Counted from the first letter of the stretch, positions 46,191 to 55,130 are shown. The stretch is DNA of 64,000 nucleotides from Streptomyces sp. Ru71 (GCF_002920535.1 NZ_PQSS01000010.1:86893-150892); one strand, 5' to 3'. The notes: generated by a model not told the origin, from the sequence alone. Numbers and translations are program-made.

Positions 46191-46350
46191 AACCGGGGCT
46201 GCCCGGGCACGTCTGCCCGAGCGGCGTCGCCGCCTGTCAGCGCGGCGTGCCGGGGGCATGGTCGTCGTCGCAGAGAGACCTACCGCTCGACGTCGGTGCA
46301 CACTGCCGTACACCTGAACGCGAGCGATACCGGCGTCTTCCTGCGCGCCG

Positions 46351-46737
46351 TCAGCTCACCGCGGCGTACACCTGCTCGTCGTCGAGGGGCACGATGCCCG
46401 CGCCGCGCTCGTACTCCGTGCGTGCGGTCTCCAGGAGCCGGCGCCAGGAGGTGACGGTCGGCCGCCTGCGCAGCAGAGCGCGGCGTTCCCGTTCCGTCAT
46501 GCCTCCCCACACGCCGAACTCGACGCGGTTGTCGAGCGCGTCGGCCAGGCATTCGGTGCGTACCGGGCATCCGGTGCACACCGCCTTGGCCCTGTTCTGC
46601 GCTGCTCCCTGAACGAACAGTTCATCCGGATCGGTAGTGCGGCAGGCCGCCTGCGCACTCCAGTCGGTTACCCAGCCCATACCGGCGCCGTCCTCTCCCG
46701 AATCGAGGCTCCCCCACGGCGGCAGCGGCATATTCAC
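46351..46737 (-). CDS. wblA: WhiB-like regulator WblA
   Basis: A 128-residue WhiB-family protein. The iron-sulfur Cys set is Cys32 (AACRT), then C-T-G-C and a further Cys in VCTGCPVRTEC, giving C-xn-C-x2-C-x5-C. The G-V-W-G-G turn follows, then a basic C-terminus (RRALLRRRP). WblA is a pleiotropic regulator: it represses antibiotic production and supports sporulation. The start may be ATG 46737 or ATG 46680 (MGWVTDW), where GAGAGG lies upstream; the literature form is about 112 residues. The 403-bp upstream gap holds repeats. Confidence 0.93.
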   Translation of the reverse strand: MNMPLPPWGSLDSGEDGAGMGWVTDWSAQAACRTTDPDELFVQGAAQNRAKAVCTGCPVRTECLADALDNRVEFGVWGGMTERERRALLRRRPTVTSWRRLLETARTEYERGAGIVPLDDEQVYAAVS

Positions 46738-46964
46738 CGCCGCCAGTTGAGGACGTTACGGAAGGTGGGCACAGCGCAACACCCCCAGCGGGCCCAATCT
46801 TGAATGGCCCGAACGGACTATGGGGAAGCGGCAGATCACCCGGGGGAGTGAGCTGGCGACATACGCGACTCTCCCGGCAAACCGGGGCAGTTCCGACCTG
46901 CCACAACGGACGCCGAATGACACACAAGGCGGATTCGGACACGCCACCCTCACGGAAAACTCCC

Positions 46965-47010
46965 GCGGACTTCCGCGTACTTCCGCAGGCTCCCGCCTGC
47001 TTCCGCGGAA
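46965..47010. promoter_or_regulatory. Repeated TTCCGC block between wblA and the PBP gene
   Basis: Four TTCCGC copies, a GCAGG-N6-CCTGC hairpin (46985-47000) and the palindrome TTCCGCGGAA (47001-47010) are packed in 46 bp. It lies in the long divergent gap 46738-47140 and is a good candidate for regulator binding. No gene is seen in the gap. Confidence 0.4.
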
Positions 47011-47140
47011 ACGGGGTACCTCCGGAACGATTCGGGGTCGCCGGACGTATTGATACGTGGCCGCACTGCTGTGACAGTTGAGAGCAGCTTAGGCCAAGGC
47101 ATATACGCGTGTCCGGCGAATGAGAACGTAGGCTGCCCTC

Positions 47141-49408
47141 ATGCCAAAGAAGCGCTCGGGCGGTGGTCTGTCGCCAACGCAGCAGGCCGCCAAGTTCCTC
47201 GGTGTCAGTGTGCTCGCGGGAGCGGTGCTGGCCGGTATCGCGCTGCCCGCGGTCGGCGCGCTGGGCCTGGCCGCCAAGGGCTCGGTGGAGAGCTTCGACG
47301 AGCTCCCGGTCAGCCTGAAGACCCCGCCGCTGAGCCAGCGCACCACCATCCTCGACGCCGACGGCGGCCAGATCGCCACGGTCTACTCCCGTGACCGCAC
47401 GGTGGTGGCCCTGAAGAACATCTCGCCGTACATGCAGAAGGCGATCGTCGCCATCGAGGACTCGCGCTTCTACCAGCACGGCGCGATCGACCTGAAGGGC
47501 GTGCTGCGCGCGCTGAACAAGAACGCGCAGAGCGGCGGCGTCGCGCAGGGCGCGTCCACGCTGACGCAGCAGTACGTCAAGAACGTCTTCGTGGAGGAGG
47601 CCGGCGACGACCCGACGAAGGTCGCCGAGGCCACCCAGCAGACCCTCGGCCGCAAGATCAAGGAACTGAAGTTCGCGATCCAGGTCGAAGAGGAACTGGG
47701 CAAGAAGAAGATCCTTGAGAACTACCTGAACATCACCTTCTTCGGCGAGCAGGCCTACGGCGTCGAGGCCGCCTCCCAGCGCTACTTCTCCAAGTCCGCC
47801 AAGGACCTCAACCTCCAGGAGTCGGCCCTGCTGGCCGGCATCGTCCAGTCGCCGAGCCGCTACGACCCGGTGAACGACGAGGCCGAGGCCACCAAGCGGC
47901 GCAACATCGTGCTGCAGCGCATGGCCGAGGTCGGCGACGTCTCCCAGGCCGAGGCCGACCGCGCCAAGGCGGCCCCGCTCGGCCTGAAGGTCAGCAAGCC
48001 CAAGAACGGCTGCATCACGGCGGCCAAGGGCGCGGGCTTCTTCTGCGACTACGTCCGCGAGGTCTTTCTGACCGACCCGGTCTTCGGCAAGACCCGCGAG
48101 GAGCGGGCCAAGGTCTGGAACCAGGGCGGTCTGACCATCCGCACCACGCTCGACCCGCAGGCCCAGGAGTCGGCGCAGGCGTCGATCAAGCAGCATGTGC
48201 GGCAGAGCGACGACGTGGCGACCGCCGCCACCATCGTCGAGCCCGGCACCGGCAAGATCCTGGCGATGGGCCAGTCACGGCCGTACGGCTTCGGGAAGAA
48301 CGAGACGCAGATCAACCTCTCGGTCAACCAGCGGATGGGCGGCGGCGCCGGCTACCAGCCCGGCTCGACGTTCAAGCCGATCGTGGCGGCGGCGGCGCTG
48401 GAGGGCGGCATGCCCGCCACGAAGTCGTACTCCTCGCCGTACGAGATGGAGTACCCGCACCCGGTCGCGGCGTGCGACGGCAAGCGGTGGAACGAGAAGG
48501 GCGTCAAGCTCACCAACGAGAACGAGTCGGAGTCCGGCCCGTACTCGATGAAGGAGGCGACGGCGAAGTCCGTCAACACCTACTTCATCCAGATGATCAG
48601 CGAGATCGGCATCTGCCCGGTCACCGAGATGGCGCAGAAGATGGGCGTCCAGCGGGCCGACGGCAAGAAGATGGTCCAGGCCCCGTCCATCGCGCTGGGC
48701 ACCCAGGAGATGTCCCCGCTGACCATGGCGAACGCGTACGCGACCTTCGCCTCGCGCGGCATGTACTGCACGCCGGTCGCCATCGAGTCGATCAGCCAGC
48801 GCATCGGCGACCAGACGAAGTCGCTCCCGGTGCCGAAGTCGACCTGCTCGCGCGCGATGTCCGAGAAGACCGCCGACACCATCAACACGCTGCTGCGCGG
48901 CGTCGTCGAGGACGGCACCGGCAAGCAGGCGGGCCTCGACAGCCGCCCGAGCGCCGGCAAGACCGGTACGACGGACGAGCGCTACGCGGCCTGGTTCGTG
49001 GGCTACACCCCGAACATGGCGGGCGCGGTGTGGGTCGGCGACCCGCAGCACAAGCGGAAGATGCAGCAGATCTCCATCGGCGGCGTCTGGCACGCCAAGG
49101 TCTACGGCGGTGAGGTCCCCGGGCCGATCTGGAAGGACATGATGTCCGGGGCGCTGCAGGGCCGGCCCGCCCCCGACTTCTCCCTGGTCGACATCCCCGG
49201 CGGCGACAAGGACAAGGACAAGGACAACGGCCGCGACGACGGCAACAACGGCGGCGACCAGGGCGACGGCGGCTTCATCGGCGGCCTGATCGGCGGCGAC
49301 AACGGCGGCGGCCTGCCCACCCCGTCCCTCCCCGACGGCTGGATCCAGGGCAACGGCAACGGCGGGAACAACGGCAACGGCAACGGGGGCGGCGGCAACT
49401 GGCCGTGA
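47141..49408 (+). CDS. Class A penicillin-binding protein (transglycosylase/transpeptidase)
   Basis: A 755-residue bifunctional peptidoglycan synthase. One membrane helix is near residues 18-45. The transglycosylase domain has EDSRFYQHGAID (Glu near 107) and QGASTLTQQYVKN. The transpeptidase domain has GSTFKPI (Ser near 408), SVN near 478 and AGKTGTTD near 605. The last 70 residues are Asp, then Asn/Gly-rich. TAGGCT lies 6 nt before the ATG (leaderless). A strong hairpin follows the stop. Confidence 0.95.
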   Translation: MPKKRSGGGLSPTQQAAKFLGVSVLAGAVLAGIALPAVGALGLAAKGSVESFDELPVSLKTPPLSQRTTILDADGGQIATVYSRDRTVVALKNISPYMQKAIVAIEDSRFYQHGAIDLKGVLRALNKNAQSGGVAQGASTLTQQYVKNVFVEEAGDDPTKVAEATQQTLGRKIKELKFAIQVEEELGKKKILENYLNITFFGEQAYGVEAASQRYFSKSAKDLNLQESALLAGIVQSPSRYDPVNDEAEATKRRNIVLQRMAEVGDVSQAEADRAKAAPLGLKVSKPKNGCITAAKGAGFFCDYVREVFLTDPVFGKTREERAKVWNQGGLTIRTTLDPQAQESAQASIKQHVRQSDDVATAATIVEPGTGKILAMGQSRPYGFGKNETQINLSVNQRMGGGAGYQPGSTFKPIVAAAALEGGMPATKSYSSPYEMEYPHPVAACDGKRWNEKGVKLTNENESESGPYSMKEATAKSVNTYFIQMISEIGICPVTEMAQKMGVQRADGKKMVQAPSIALGTQEMSPLTMANAYATFASRGMYCTPVAIESISQRIGDQTKSLPVPKSTCSRAMSEKTADTINTLLRGVVEDGTGKQAGLDSRPSAGKTGTTDERYAAWFVGYTPNMAGAVWVGDPQHKRKMQQISIGGVWHAKVYGGEVPGPIWKDMMSGALQGRPAPDFSLVDIPGGDKDKDKDNGRDDGNNGGDQGDGGFIGGLIGGDNGGGLPTPSLPDGWIQGNGNGGNNGNGNGGGGNWP

Positions 49409-49446
49409 CGTCCGGGCCGCGCCGGGAGCGGTGAGATGCCCAGGTG

Positions 49447-49496
49447 ATACGCCGATGGGGGCGCCCTTGCGAGAAGGGGCGCCCCCATCGGCGTAT
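49447..49496. terminator. Long terminator downstream of the PBP gene
   Basis: Arms of 22 and 23 nt (49447-49468 and 49474-49496) pair perfectly except for one extra G. It can stop transcription of the PBP gene and of the convergent YqeY gene, though it has no T-run. Confidence 0.8.
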
Positions 49497-49591
49497 GCGT
49501 ATGGGATGCGGGGAAGGCCGGCGTCGGGCGGCGAGGCTTCAGCCGCGATGGGCTCAGCCGGCAGAGGCATCGGCTCGCGACGGCGCCGGCC

Positions 49592-49735
49592 GGCGAAGAC
49601 ATCAGCCGACGAAGACGTCAGCTGGCGAAGACATCAGCCCCCGCGCAGGCGTCAGCCGACGAAGACGTCAGCCCTGTGCGAGGCATCAGCCGGCGAAACG
49701 CCAGCCGCGCGGGCGTCAGCCGGCGAGCTGGGCCT
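49592..49735 (-). repeat. Degenerate 15-17-bp repeats around the yqeY stop
   Basis: GAAGACRTCAGCCGRC-like units recur at least seven times between 49592 and 49735, with some at 30-34-bp spacing. On the minus strand they look like copies of the last codons and stop of the YqeY gene (TCGCCGGCTGA). 49497-49591 shows only fading copies. Confidence 0.7.
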
Positions 49736-50180
49736 TCACCGCGGCGGCGACGCGGCCGCCCTCGGCCTGGCCGGCCACCTTCGGGTTCACGATCTTCATG
49801 ACGGCGCCCATGGCACGCGGGCCCTCGGCGCCGGCCGCCTTGGCCTCGGCGACGGCCGCGGCGACGATCTCGGTCAGCTCCTCGTCGGACAGCTGCTTGG
49901 GCAGGTAGGCGGCGAGGACCTCGCCCTCCGCCTTCTCCCGCTCGGCCTGCTCGGCACGACCGCCCTGGGCGAAGGCCTCGGCCGCCTCGCGGCGCTTCTT
50001 CGCCTCGCGGGTGATCACCTTCTGTACCTCGTCGTCGGAGAGCTCGCGCTTCTCCTTGCCCGCGACCTCCTCCTTGGTGATCGCGGCGAGCGTCAGCCGG
50101 AGCGTCGAGGAGCGGAGCTCGTCGCGCTCCTTGATCGCGGCGTTGAGGTCTTCCTGCAGCTTCGACTTGAGCGTGGTCAT
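49716..50180 (-). CDS. GatB/YqeY domain protein
   Basis: A 154-residue YqeY-like helical protein starting MTTLKSKLQEDLNAAIKERDE, with the typical L-T-L-A-A-I and RPRAMGAVMK-type segment (here EGPRAMGAVMKIVNPKV). The YqeY domain is the tRNA-binding tail of GatB, but free-standing members have no settled function; an amidase-like role is often assumed without proof. No Shine-Dalgarno is seen; GACAAT lies 7 nt before the ATG. Its stop lies in a minisatellite. Confidence 0.88.
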   Translation of the reverse strand: MTTLKSKLQEDLNAAIKERDELRSSTLRLTLAAITKEEVAGKEKRELSDDEVQKVITREAKKRREAAEAFAQGGRAEQAEREKAEGEVLAAYLPKQLSDEELTEIVAAAVAEAKAAGAEGPRAMGAVMKIVNPKVAGQAEGGRVAAAVKAQLAG

Positions 50181-50281
50181 GGGGGTGATTGTCGCAGGTG
50201 CGGAAGGCGAGACGCCCGTTGATTTAACAGCGGCCGCCGGGCGGGGGTTCCACGGGCGAGGTCCGAGGCGGTGGCCCGTGG

Positions 50282-50290
50282 TTGTCCACA
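50282..50290 (+). promoter_or_regulatory. Perfect DnaA box (TTGTCCACA)
   Basis: An exact DnaA box in the 150-bp divergent gap between the YqeY and metallophosphoesterase genes. Confidence 0.4.
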
Positions 50291-50330
50291 GGCCACACGG
50301 CCACGCGACGGCATCTGACACGATGTCCAT

Positions 50331-51260
50331 ATGCGCGCGCGATACAAGGTCCCCCTGGGAATCGCGGCGGCTGGCGCCGCCGGTCTGGTGTACGCGGCGG
50401 GCTTCGAGGCCCGCTCGTTCCGTCTGCGGCGGGTGACCGTGCCCGTCCTGCCGTCCGGGATGCGCCCACTGCGCGTGCTGCAGGTCTCCGACATCCACAT
50501 GGTCGGCGGACAGCGCAAGAAACAGCGCTGGCTGCGCTCACTGGCCGGGCTCCGCCCCGACTTCGTGATCAACACGGGTGACAACCTCTCCGACCCGGAG
50601 GGCGTTCCCGAGGTGCTGGACGCGCTCGGCCCGCTGATGGACTTCCCGGGGGCGTACGTCTTCGGCTCCAACGACTACTACGGCCCGCGCCTGCGCAACC
50701 CCGCTCGCTATCTGGTCGAGAAGGTCCAGGGCAAGCATGGACTGAACGGCAACCCGCCCGCCGTCGGGGTGGTCCACAACCCCTGGGAGGACCTCCGTGA
50801 CGGCTTCGACGCGGCCGGCTGGCTGAACCTGACCAACACCCGCGGAACACTGAAGATCGACGGGCTCGCGGTGGAGCTGACCGGCCTGGACGACCCGCAC
50901 ATCAAGCGGGACCGCTACACCCGAGTCGCCGGCGGCCCCTCCGGATCGGCCGACTTCTCGATGGGCGTGGTCCACGCGCCCTACCTGCGCGTCCTGGACT
51001 CCTTCGCCGCGGACGACTACCCCCTGATCCTGGCCGGCCACACCCACGGCGGCCAGCTGTGCATCCCGTTCTACGGCGCCCTGGTCACCAACTGCGACCT
51101 GGACACGGACCGGGTGAAGGGCCTGTCCACCCACACGTCCGAGGGCCGAACCGCCTACCTGCACGTCTCCGCAGGCTGCGGCACGAACCGCTACACCCCG
51201 GTCCGCTTCGCCTGCCCCCCGGAGGCGACGCTGCTGACGCTGGTGGGGAAGGAGCGCTGA
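50331..51260 (+). CDS. Membrane-anchored metallophosphoesterase
   Basis: A 309-residue YkuE-like phosphoesterase. The N-terminal helix (VPLGIAAAGAAGLVYAAGF) is a membrane anchor. Metal motifs in order are VSDIHMVGG, NTGDNLSDP, GSNDYYG, and GHTHGGQ, giving the D-x-H, G-D-N, N-D and H-x-H ligands. The substrate is unknown; UDP-diacylglucosamine and nucleotide substrates are known in the family. The gap 51261-51450 holds only GC-rich low-complexity DNA. Confidence 0.9.
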   Translation: MRARYKVPLGIAAAGAAGLVYAAGFEARSFRLRRVTVPVLPSGMRPLRVLQVSDIHMVGGQRKKQRWLRSLAGLRPDFVINTGDNLSDPEGVPEVLDALGPLMDFPGAYVFGSNDYYGPRLRNPARYLVEKVQGKHGLNGNPPAVGVVHNPWEDLRDGFDAAGWLNLTNTRGTLKIDGLAVELTGLDDPHIKRDRYTRVAGGPSGSADFSMGVVHAPYLRVLDSFAADDYPLILAGHTHGGQLCIPFYGALVTNCDLDTDRVKGLSTHTSEGRTAYLHVSAGCGTNRYTPVRFACPPEATLLTLVGKER

Positions 51261-51450
51261 GGCGGGCGGCCAGGCGGAGGGGCTGACGAGGGGGATGACG
51301 GCTGGACGGACGGGGTGAGGGCCGGACGGAGGGACTGCCGTACGGGGCGGGGTCGGTGTGACGGACGGGCAAGGTCCAAGAGACGCGCCCCGCCACCCGG
51401 ACGGTCTAACCCAAAAAGCCCCCTCACCCCATTCCTCCTACCTTGAGGGC

Positions 51451-52248
51451 ATGACCGCCCCGATACCCAGGGACATCCCGGACCTGCCCGCGATCCCGGG
51501 AACCCACCCCGCAGTACTGCCCTCCCCGGTCCCCGCCGCGGCGGTGGTGCCCCCGGTCCGCCGCCCGCTGACGGCCGTCTTCCGCATCCTGACGGCCCTG
51601 CTGGCCGCGGCAGGCGTCACCCTCTACCTGCTGCTGGGCAGCGCCCCGCGCGTACTGAGCTACTTCACGATCCAGAGCAGCATCCTGCTGGCCGTGGTCT
51701 CCCTGCTCTCGGCCCGCCGCGCCTGGACGGCCCGCCGCCCCCTGCCCTCGGCACTCACAGGCGCCACGCTGCTCTATATCGTGATCACAGCCCTCGTCTA
51801 CCACCTACTGCTCGCCAACACCGCGAGCCCCTTCTCCATGACAGGCACCGGCGCCCCCACGGGCTGGCCGGCGGTGGCCAACCAGCTCCTGCACACGGCG
51901 GCCCCCGCGGCAGCGGTCCTGGACTGGCTTCTGCTCACCACCCCGGGCCACCTGCACCTGCGCCAAGCCGCGGCCTGGCTGCTGTACCCGCTGGCCTACC
52001 TGGCCTTCTCCCTGGCCCGAGCGGAGCTGCTCCTGCCCGGCACGCCGGCCCGCTACCTCTACCCCTTCCTCGACGTGGAGCAGCACGGCTACAAGAGCGT
52101 CCTCGCCAACGCCCTCCTGCTGGGCCTGTCCTTCTACGCCCTGGCGCTCGTGCTGGTGGCCCTGGACCACACCCGCCCGAACCCCCTCCGCCGCCACCGG
52201 CGCCCCCGCACCAAAACCGGATTTCGTCTCCGGCCGCCAGTGGGCTAA
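51451..52248 (+). CDS. Pr6Pr-type membrane protein
   Basis: A 265-residue protein with six hydrophobic segments after a Pro-rich N-terminus. The stretch LSYFTIQSSILLAVVSLLSARRAW and a final PRYLYPFLD-type loop (here ARYLYPFLDVEQHG) match the Pr6Pr (six-helix, Pro-rich) family. ATG 51451 is preceded by TACCTT at 6 nt, so the message is probably leaderless. The function is unknown. It precedes the tRNA gene. Confidence 0.82.
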   Translation: MTAPIPRDIPDLPAIPGTHPAVLPSPVPAAAVVPPVRRPLTAVFRILTALLAAAGVTLYLLLGSAPRVLSYFTIQSSILLAVVSLLSARRAWTARRPLPSALTGATLLYIVITALVYHLLLANTASPFSMTGTGAPTGWPAVANQLLHTAAPAAAVLDWLLLTTPGHLHLRQAAAWLLYPLAYLAFSLARAELLLPGTPARYLYPFLDVEQHGYKSVLANALLLGLSFYALALVLVALDHTRPNPLRRHRRPRTKTGFRLRPPVG

Positions 52249-52281
52249 AGTAAACGACGTCGCCGCGACAAGCAGCGACAC

Positions 52282-52355
52282 CGGGGTGTAGCGCAGCTTG
52301 GCAGCGCGCTTCGTTCGGGACGAAGAGGTCGTGGGTTCAAATCCCGCCACCCCGA
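52282..52355 (+). tRNA. tRNA-Pro (anticodon CGG)
   Basis: A full cloverleaf of 74 nt: acceptor CGGGGTG / CACCCCG with discriminator A, D arm GCGC...GCGC, anticodon stem CTTCG / CGAAG with loop TTCGGGA (anticodon CGG, reads CCG), and T loop TTCAAAT. The 3' CCA is not encoded. Pro tRNAs are known integration sites for actinomycete elements such as pSAM2. Confidence 0.97.
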
Positions 52356-52360
52356 CAGCC

Positions 52361-52414
52361 GCAGAAACAGGTCAGGGACCTACGGATATCCGTAGGTCCC
52401 TGACCTGTTTCTGC
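52361..52414. repeat. Perfect 54-bp palindrome after tRNA-Pro
   Basis: The 27-nt left arm (52361-52387) and right arm (52388-52414) are exact reverse complements, centred on GATATC. It starts 5 bp after the tRNA. It could be the tRNA terminator or a recombination/replication structure left by an integrated element. Confidence 0.9.
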
Positions 52415-52434
52415 CTGCATGTCCATCTGCGTGA

Positions 52435-52644
52435 CTACCGCTCCGGCCCCCGCTTGAAGATGCCGTCCATGACAATCGCACCGGTCTGGATCACGGGCCG
52501 GATCTGTTTCCGGTAGACCTGAACGGTCACGGCCGTTCCGGAGTGGCCGAGCCGTCCTGCGCGTGCCGGTGCATGTTCGCAAGCTGTTGCGCATCGACGT
52601 GTATGAGGTGACGGACGACGGCGTGGTACGCCGATTGCCGGCAT
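52435..52644 (-). pseudogene. Tyrosine integrase remnant (C-terminus)
   Basis: On the minus strand the last 38 residues before the stop read as the end of a tyrosine site-specific recombinase: the L-G-H-S box followed by T-V-Q-V-Y with the nucleophile Tyr, then a conserved tail (QIRPVIQTGAIVMDGIF). Sequence before the box no longer matches an integrase, so the gene is truncated or frameshifted. Its place directly beside a tRNA-Pro fits a decayed integrative element. No other copy of the tRNA 3' end (attR) was spotted in the window. Confidence 0.72.
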
Positions 52645-52850
52645 AGAGGGGTTTCCCTCCCAGACCGCCGCGCCCAGTGCATCGCGGCGCCGAGGCCGAC
52701 CAGGCCTCTTGCGCTGACCGACTCGCCGTCCCGCGGCAAGGGTTTGTCATGTCCCGTACCTAGCGGCAGGGTGGGTACCCCCGTGGCGGTTCGGACGGTG
52801 CGGGGGCTCCGGGGCGTCACCGGGCGGCCCGGTCACTAGGAGGGAATTCC

Positions 52851-54557
52851 GTGCCGGTTTCTCACGGTCATCCGCGCACGCCCACGCGTGCCCCTGCCCG
52901 CAGCCGGGCCCGCCGACGTCTGTTATCCGCCGTACTCGCCCTCTTCCTGGGTCTGTTGGGTGCCCTTGTCGCGCCCGCCGCCGCGACCGCCGACCCCGGC
53001 GATCCGAATCCTCACATGATCGACTGGACCGTCGTCGACACCTTCCGGGGCACGGCGGGCAACGACATCCCGTTGCGTGAAGGGCAGACCGACTGCAAGA
53101 GCCCCGAGTGCAACCCGCCCGTGGACGGCTTCGGCAGGCGTCACATCCTGGAGCACGGTGTGGTGCCCGACCACGAGGACATCCAGGAGACCGTCGGCAC
53201 CGAGGGCTTCTGTGTTCCCGCCCCGGACAACCGGGTGATCTGCACCAACACGGACGCCAGCCTCGTCGTCGTGTACGTCACGCACAACGACCCGCGCTCG
53301 GGCGACGGCAGGCCGTTCGGGATCATCACCGCCTACTACTTCCTGCCCTGCTTCCAGGCCGCCGACTGCCCCGGCCCCGAGCAGCCCCACAAGGTGGACA
53401 CCGCCCTCACCTACGCCGGCGACGGCAGCGCGGTGAACGGATCACCGGTGCGCCTGTCGGCGAAGCTCACCAACGACCTCGGGACGCCGGTCAACGGCCG
53501 TGCCGTGCGGTTCGCCCTCGGTACCGGGACCACGCAGCAGACCTGCACCGGCACCACCGCATCGGGTACGGCGAGCTGCACCATCGGCTCGGTCGACCAG
53601 CCGCAGGGAACGTCGAACGCGGTGCCCGTCACCGTCACCTTCGGCGGCGACGACGACTACAACCCGTCCAGCACGTCCGCCGAGCTGAGCCTGACCTCAC
53701 CGACCAAGCTCGACTACACCGGCGTACGACACGTCGCCAACGGAACTCCGGCCCAACTGGCCGCCAAGCTCACCGACTTCCGCGGAGGCCCGGTACCCGG
53801 TCGCAATGTGCGCTTCGCCCTCGGCAGCGGGGACCACGAGCAGACGTGCACCGGAACGACGAGCGACACCGGGGTCGCCACCTGCACCGTCGCGTCGGTG
53901 GACCAGCCGCTGACCGACTCCGCCACCGTCCCGCTGCGCGCGTCCTTCGCCGGTGACGCCGGCTACCTCGCCTCCGACACCTCCGCACAGCTGAAGCTCC
54001 AGTACGCGACGGGCCGCGCCTACGGCATCTCGGCGCACGTCGGCCTCATCGGCGTACCGCTGCTGCACATCGATCCGCAACCCGACACCGGCACCATCCG
54101 CACCGCCGACGCCACCGCGACCGACACCCCGTGCTCGGCCGAGTACACCTCACCCCTGCTGTCCGTACAGAAGCTGTGCCCCAAGGTCATCACGACGCTC
54201 GCCCCCGGCAAGGTCACGGCCACCTCGACCGTCGCACAGGCCCGCATCGGACTGCCCGGTGTGCCCCTCATCGAGGTGTCCGGGCTCACCGCGGCCTCCA
54301 GCAGCCAGTGCGGCAAAGCCACCGGACACACCACGCTCACCCTGAAGATCGCGGGAGTTCCGGTTACCGTGTCCGGTGATCCGAACACGGAGATCCCGCT
54401 CCTCGGAGGTGGCCGCCTCATCGTGAACGAACAACTGCCCGCGACAGGCGCCGACGCCGGCCTCAAGGTCAACGGCATCCACCTCGTCCTTCCCGCCGGC
54501 GGCGGCGAGGTCGTCCTGGCCTCGACGGACAGCGCCATGCACAACTGCGGTGACTGA
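52851..54557 (+). CDS. Secreted protein with two Ig-like repeats
   Basis: A 568-residue exported protein. GTG 52851 has AGGAGGGA 5 nt upstream. The signal peptide (about residues 1-47) is Arg-rich, then hydrophobic. Two tandem Ig-like (Big_3-type) repeats cover about 185-285 and 285-380, each ending in Q-T-C-T-G-T-T...V/GSVDQP. The C-terminal 170 residues form a beta-rich domain resembling 'choice-of-anchor' surface domains. Codon 25 is TTA, which in Streptomyces needs the bldA tRNA, so expression may be developmentally gated. Cys residues are frequent, as in secreted proteins. Confidence 0.82.
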   Translation: MPVSHGHPRTPTRAPARSRARRRLLSAVLALFLGLLGALVAPAAATADPGDPNPHMIDWTVVDTFRGTAGNDIPLREGQTDCKSPECNPPVDGFGRRHILEHGVVPDHEDIQETVGTEGFCVPAPDNRVICTNTDASLVVVYVTHNDPRSGDGRPFGIITAYYFLPCFQAADCPGPEQPHKVDTALTYAGDGSAVNGSPVRLSAKLTNDLGTPVNGRAVRFALGTGTTQQTCTGTTASGTASCTIGSVDQPQGTSNAVPVTVTFGGDDDYNPSSTSAELSLTSPTKLDYTGVRHVANGTPAQLAAKLTDFRGGPVPGRNVRFALGSGDHEQTCTGTTSDTGVATCTVASVDQPLTDSATVPLRASFAGDAGYLASDTSAQLKLQYATGRAYGISAHVGLIGVPLLHIDPQPDTGTIRTADATATDTPCSAEYTSPLLSVQKLCPKVITTLAPGKVTATSTVAQARIGLPGVPLIEVSGLTAASSSQCGKATGHTTLTLKIAGVPVTVSGDPNTEIPLLGGGRLIVNEQLPATGADAGLKVNGIHLVLPAGGGEVVLASTDSAMHNCGD

Positions 54558-54888
54558 CGACCCCGCCGGCTGGGGCGGGCCGCAGGAATACACGGACGCG
54601 TTCCTGCGGTCCGCCCGCCAGGCTGTCCAGGATCTCTGCGCACGACGGGGCGGCGAACTGGAGTCACTCACCTGCGAAGTCGTGCCCGGCGCTCCGGGCG
54701 ATGTGGTCGTCGCCGCCACGACCGTGGTCCTCTTCCGCGGTCGCCGCTGCGTCTTCCGCCGAGGAATCTGGCCACCGAGCCACCCCGCCACCACCCGAGC
54801 CGCCATCTACGCCTCCGTCCTGGAAGAGCGCCTGATGACCCGCGTGGGCCCACCTCTTGGCGAAGACGCGTCGCCCATCGACCTCTGA
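54550..54888 (+). CDS. Hypothetical protein, coupled to secreted Ig protein
   Basis: A 112-residue protein from GTG 54550, overlapping the preceding gene by 8 nt. Codon use is GC3-rich. Parts such as EYTDAFLRSARQAVQDLCARRGGELE suggest an alpha/beta cytosolic protein with no signal peptide or membrane segment. I do not recognise a family. Its position suggests co-expression with the secreted protein. Confidence 0.55.
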   Translation: MTDDPAGWGGPQEYTDAFLRSARQAVQDLCARRGGELESLTCEVVPGAPGDVVVAATTVVLFRGRRCVFRRGIWPPSHPATTRAAIYASVLEERLMTRVGPPLGEDASPIDL

Positions 54889-55095
54889 GGCGCACTGACG
54901 CGCGTCTGCTCGACACGCAGTTCCTCCTCCTGGACCGGTCGAGCACGGCGACCGGCAAGCACGAGTCCAGGTTCCGGCTGGTCAAAAGCAGGGCTTCTCA
55001 AGCCCTATGAGAGGCGCGGTGATCCTTGGGCGCTCACCGAAGCGGGCTGGGCCGCTCACCGAGCCCTTCTGTCCGGCCCTGGGCGCTCCGCTTAA
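54885..55095 (+). pseudogene. Frameshifted winged-helix-like gene fragment
   Basis: Two frames join at an AAAA run near 54983. The first reads RLLDTQFLLLDRSSTATGKH then RFRLVK. The second reads AGLLKPYERRGDPWALTEAG and continues WAAHRALL to a stop at 55095. Removing one A gives a single continuous protein whose second half (GLL-x-P-Y-E...W-A-L-T-E-A-G) looks like the wing of a winged helix-turn-helix. No start codon is visible in the first frame, so the N-terminus is also lost or overlaps the gene before it. Confidence 0.5.
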
Positions 55096-55130
55096 AGAGC
55101 GCCTCGCACCGCGGTGCCGCACGTCGATGC

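Noticed and set aside
45902..46210. Minus-strand frame encoding S-T-A-H-A-E-A-A-R repeats
   Set aside because: It lies in a DNA minisatellite and partly antisense to the ATPase gene, with no ribosome binding site.
46800..47081. Short plus-strand frames between wblA and the PBP gene
   Set aside because: GC3 bias is poor, there is no ribosome binding site and no recognisable protein.
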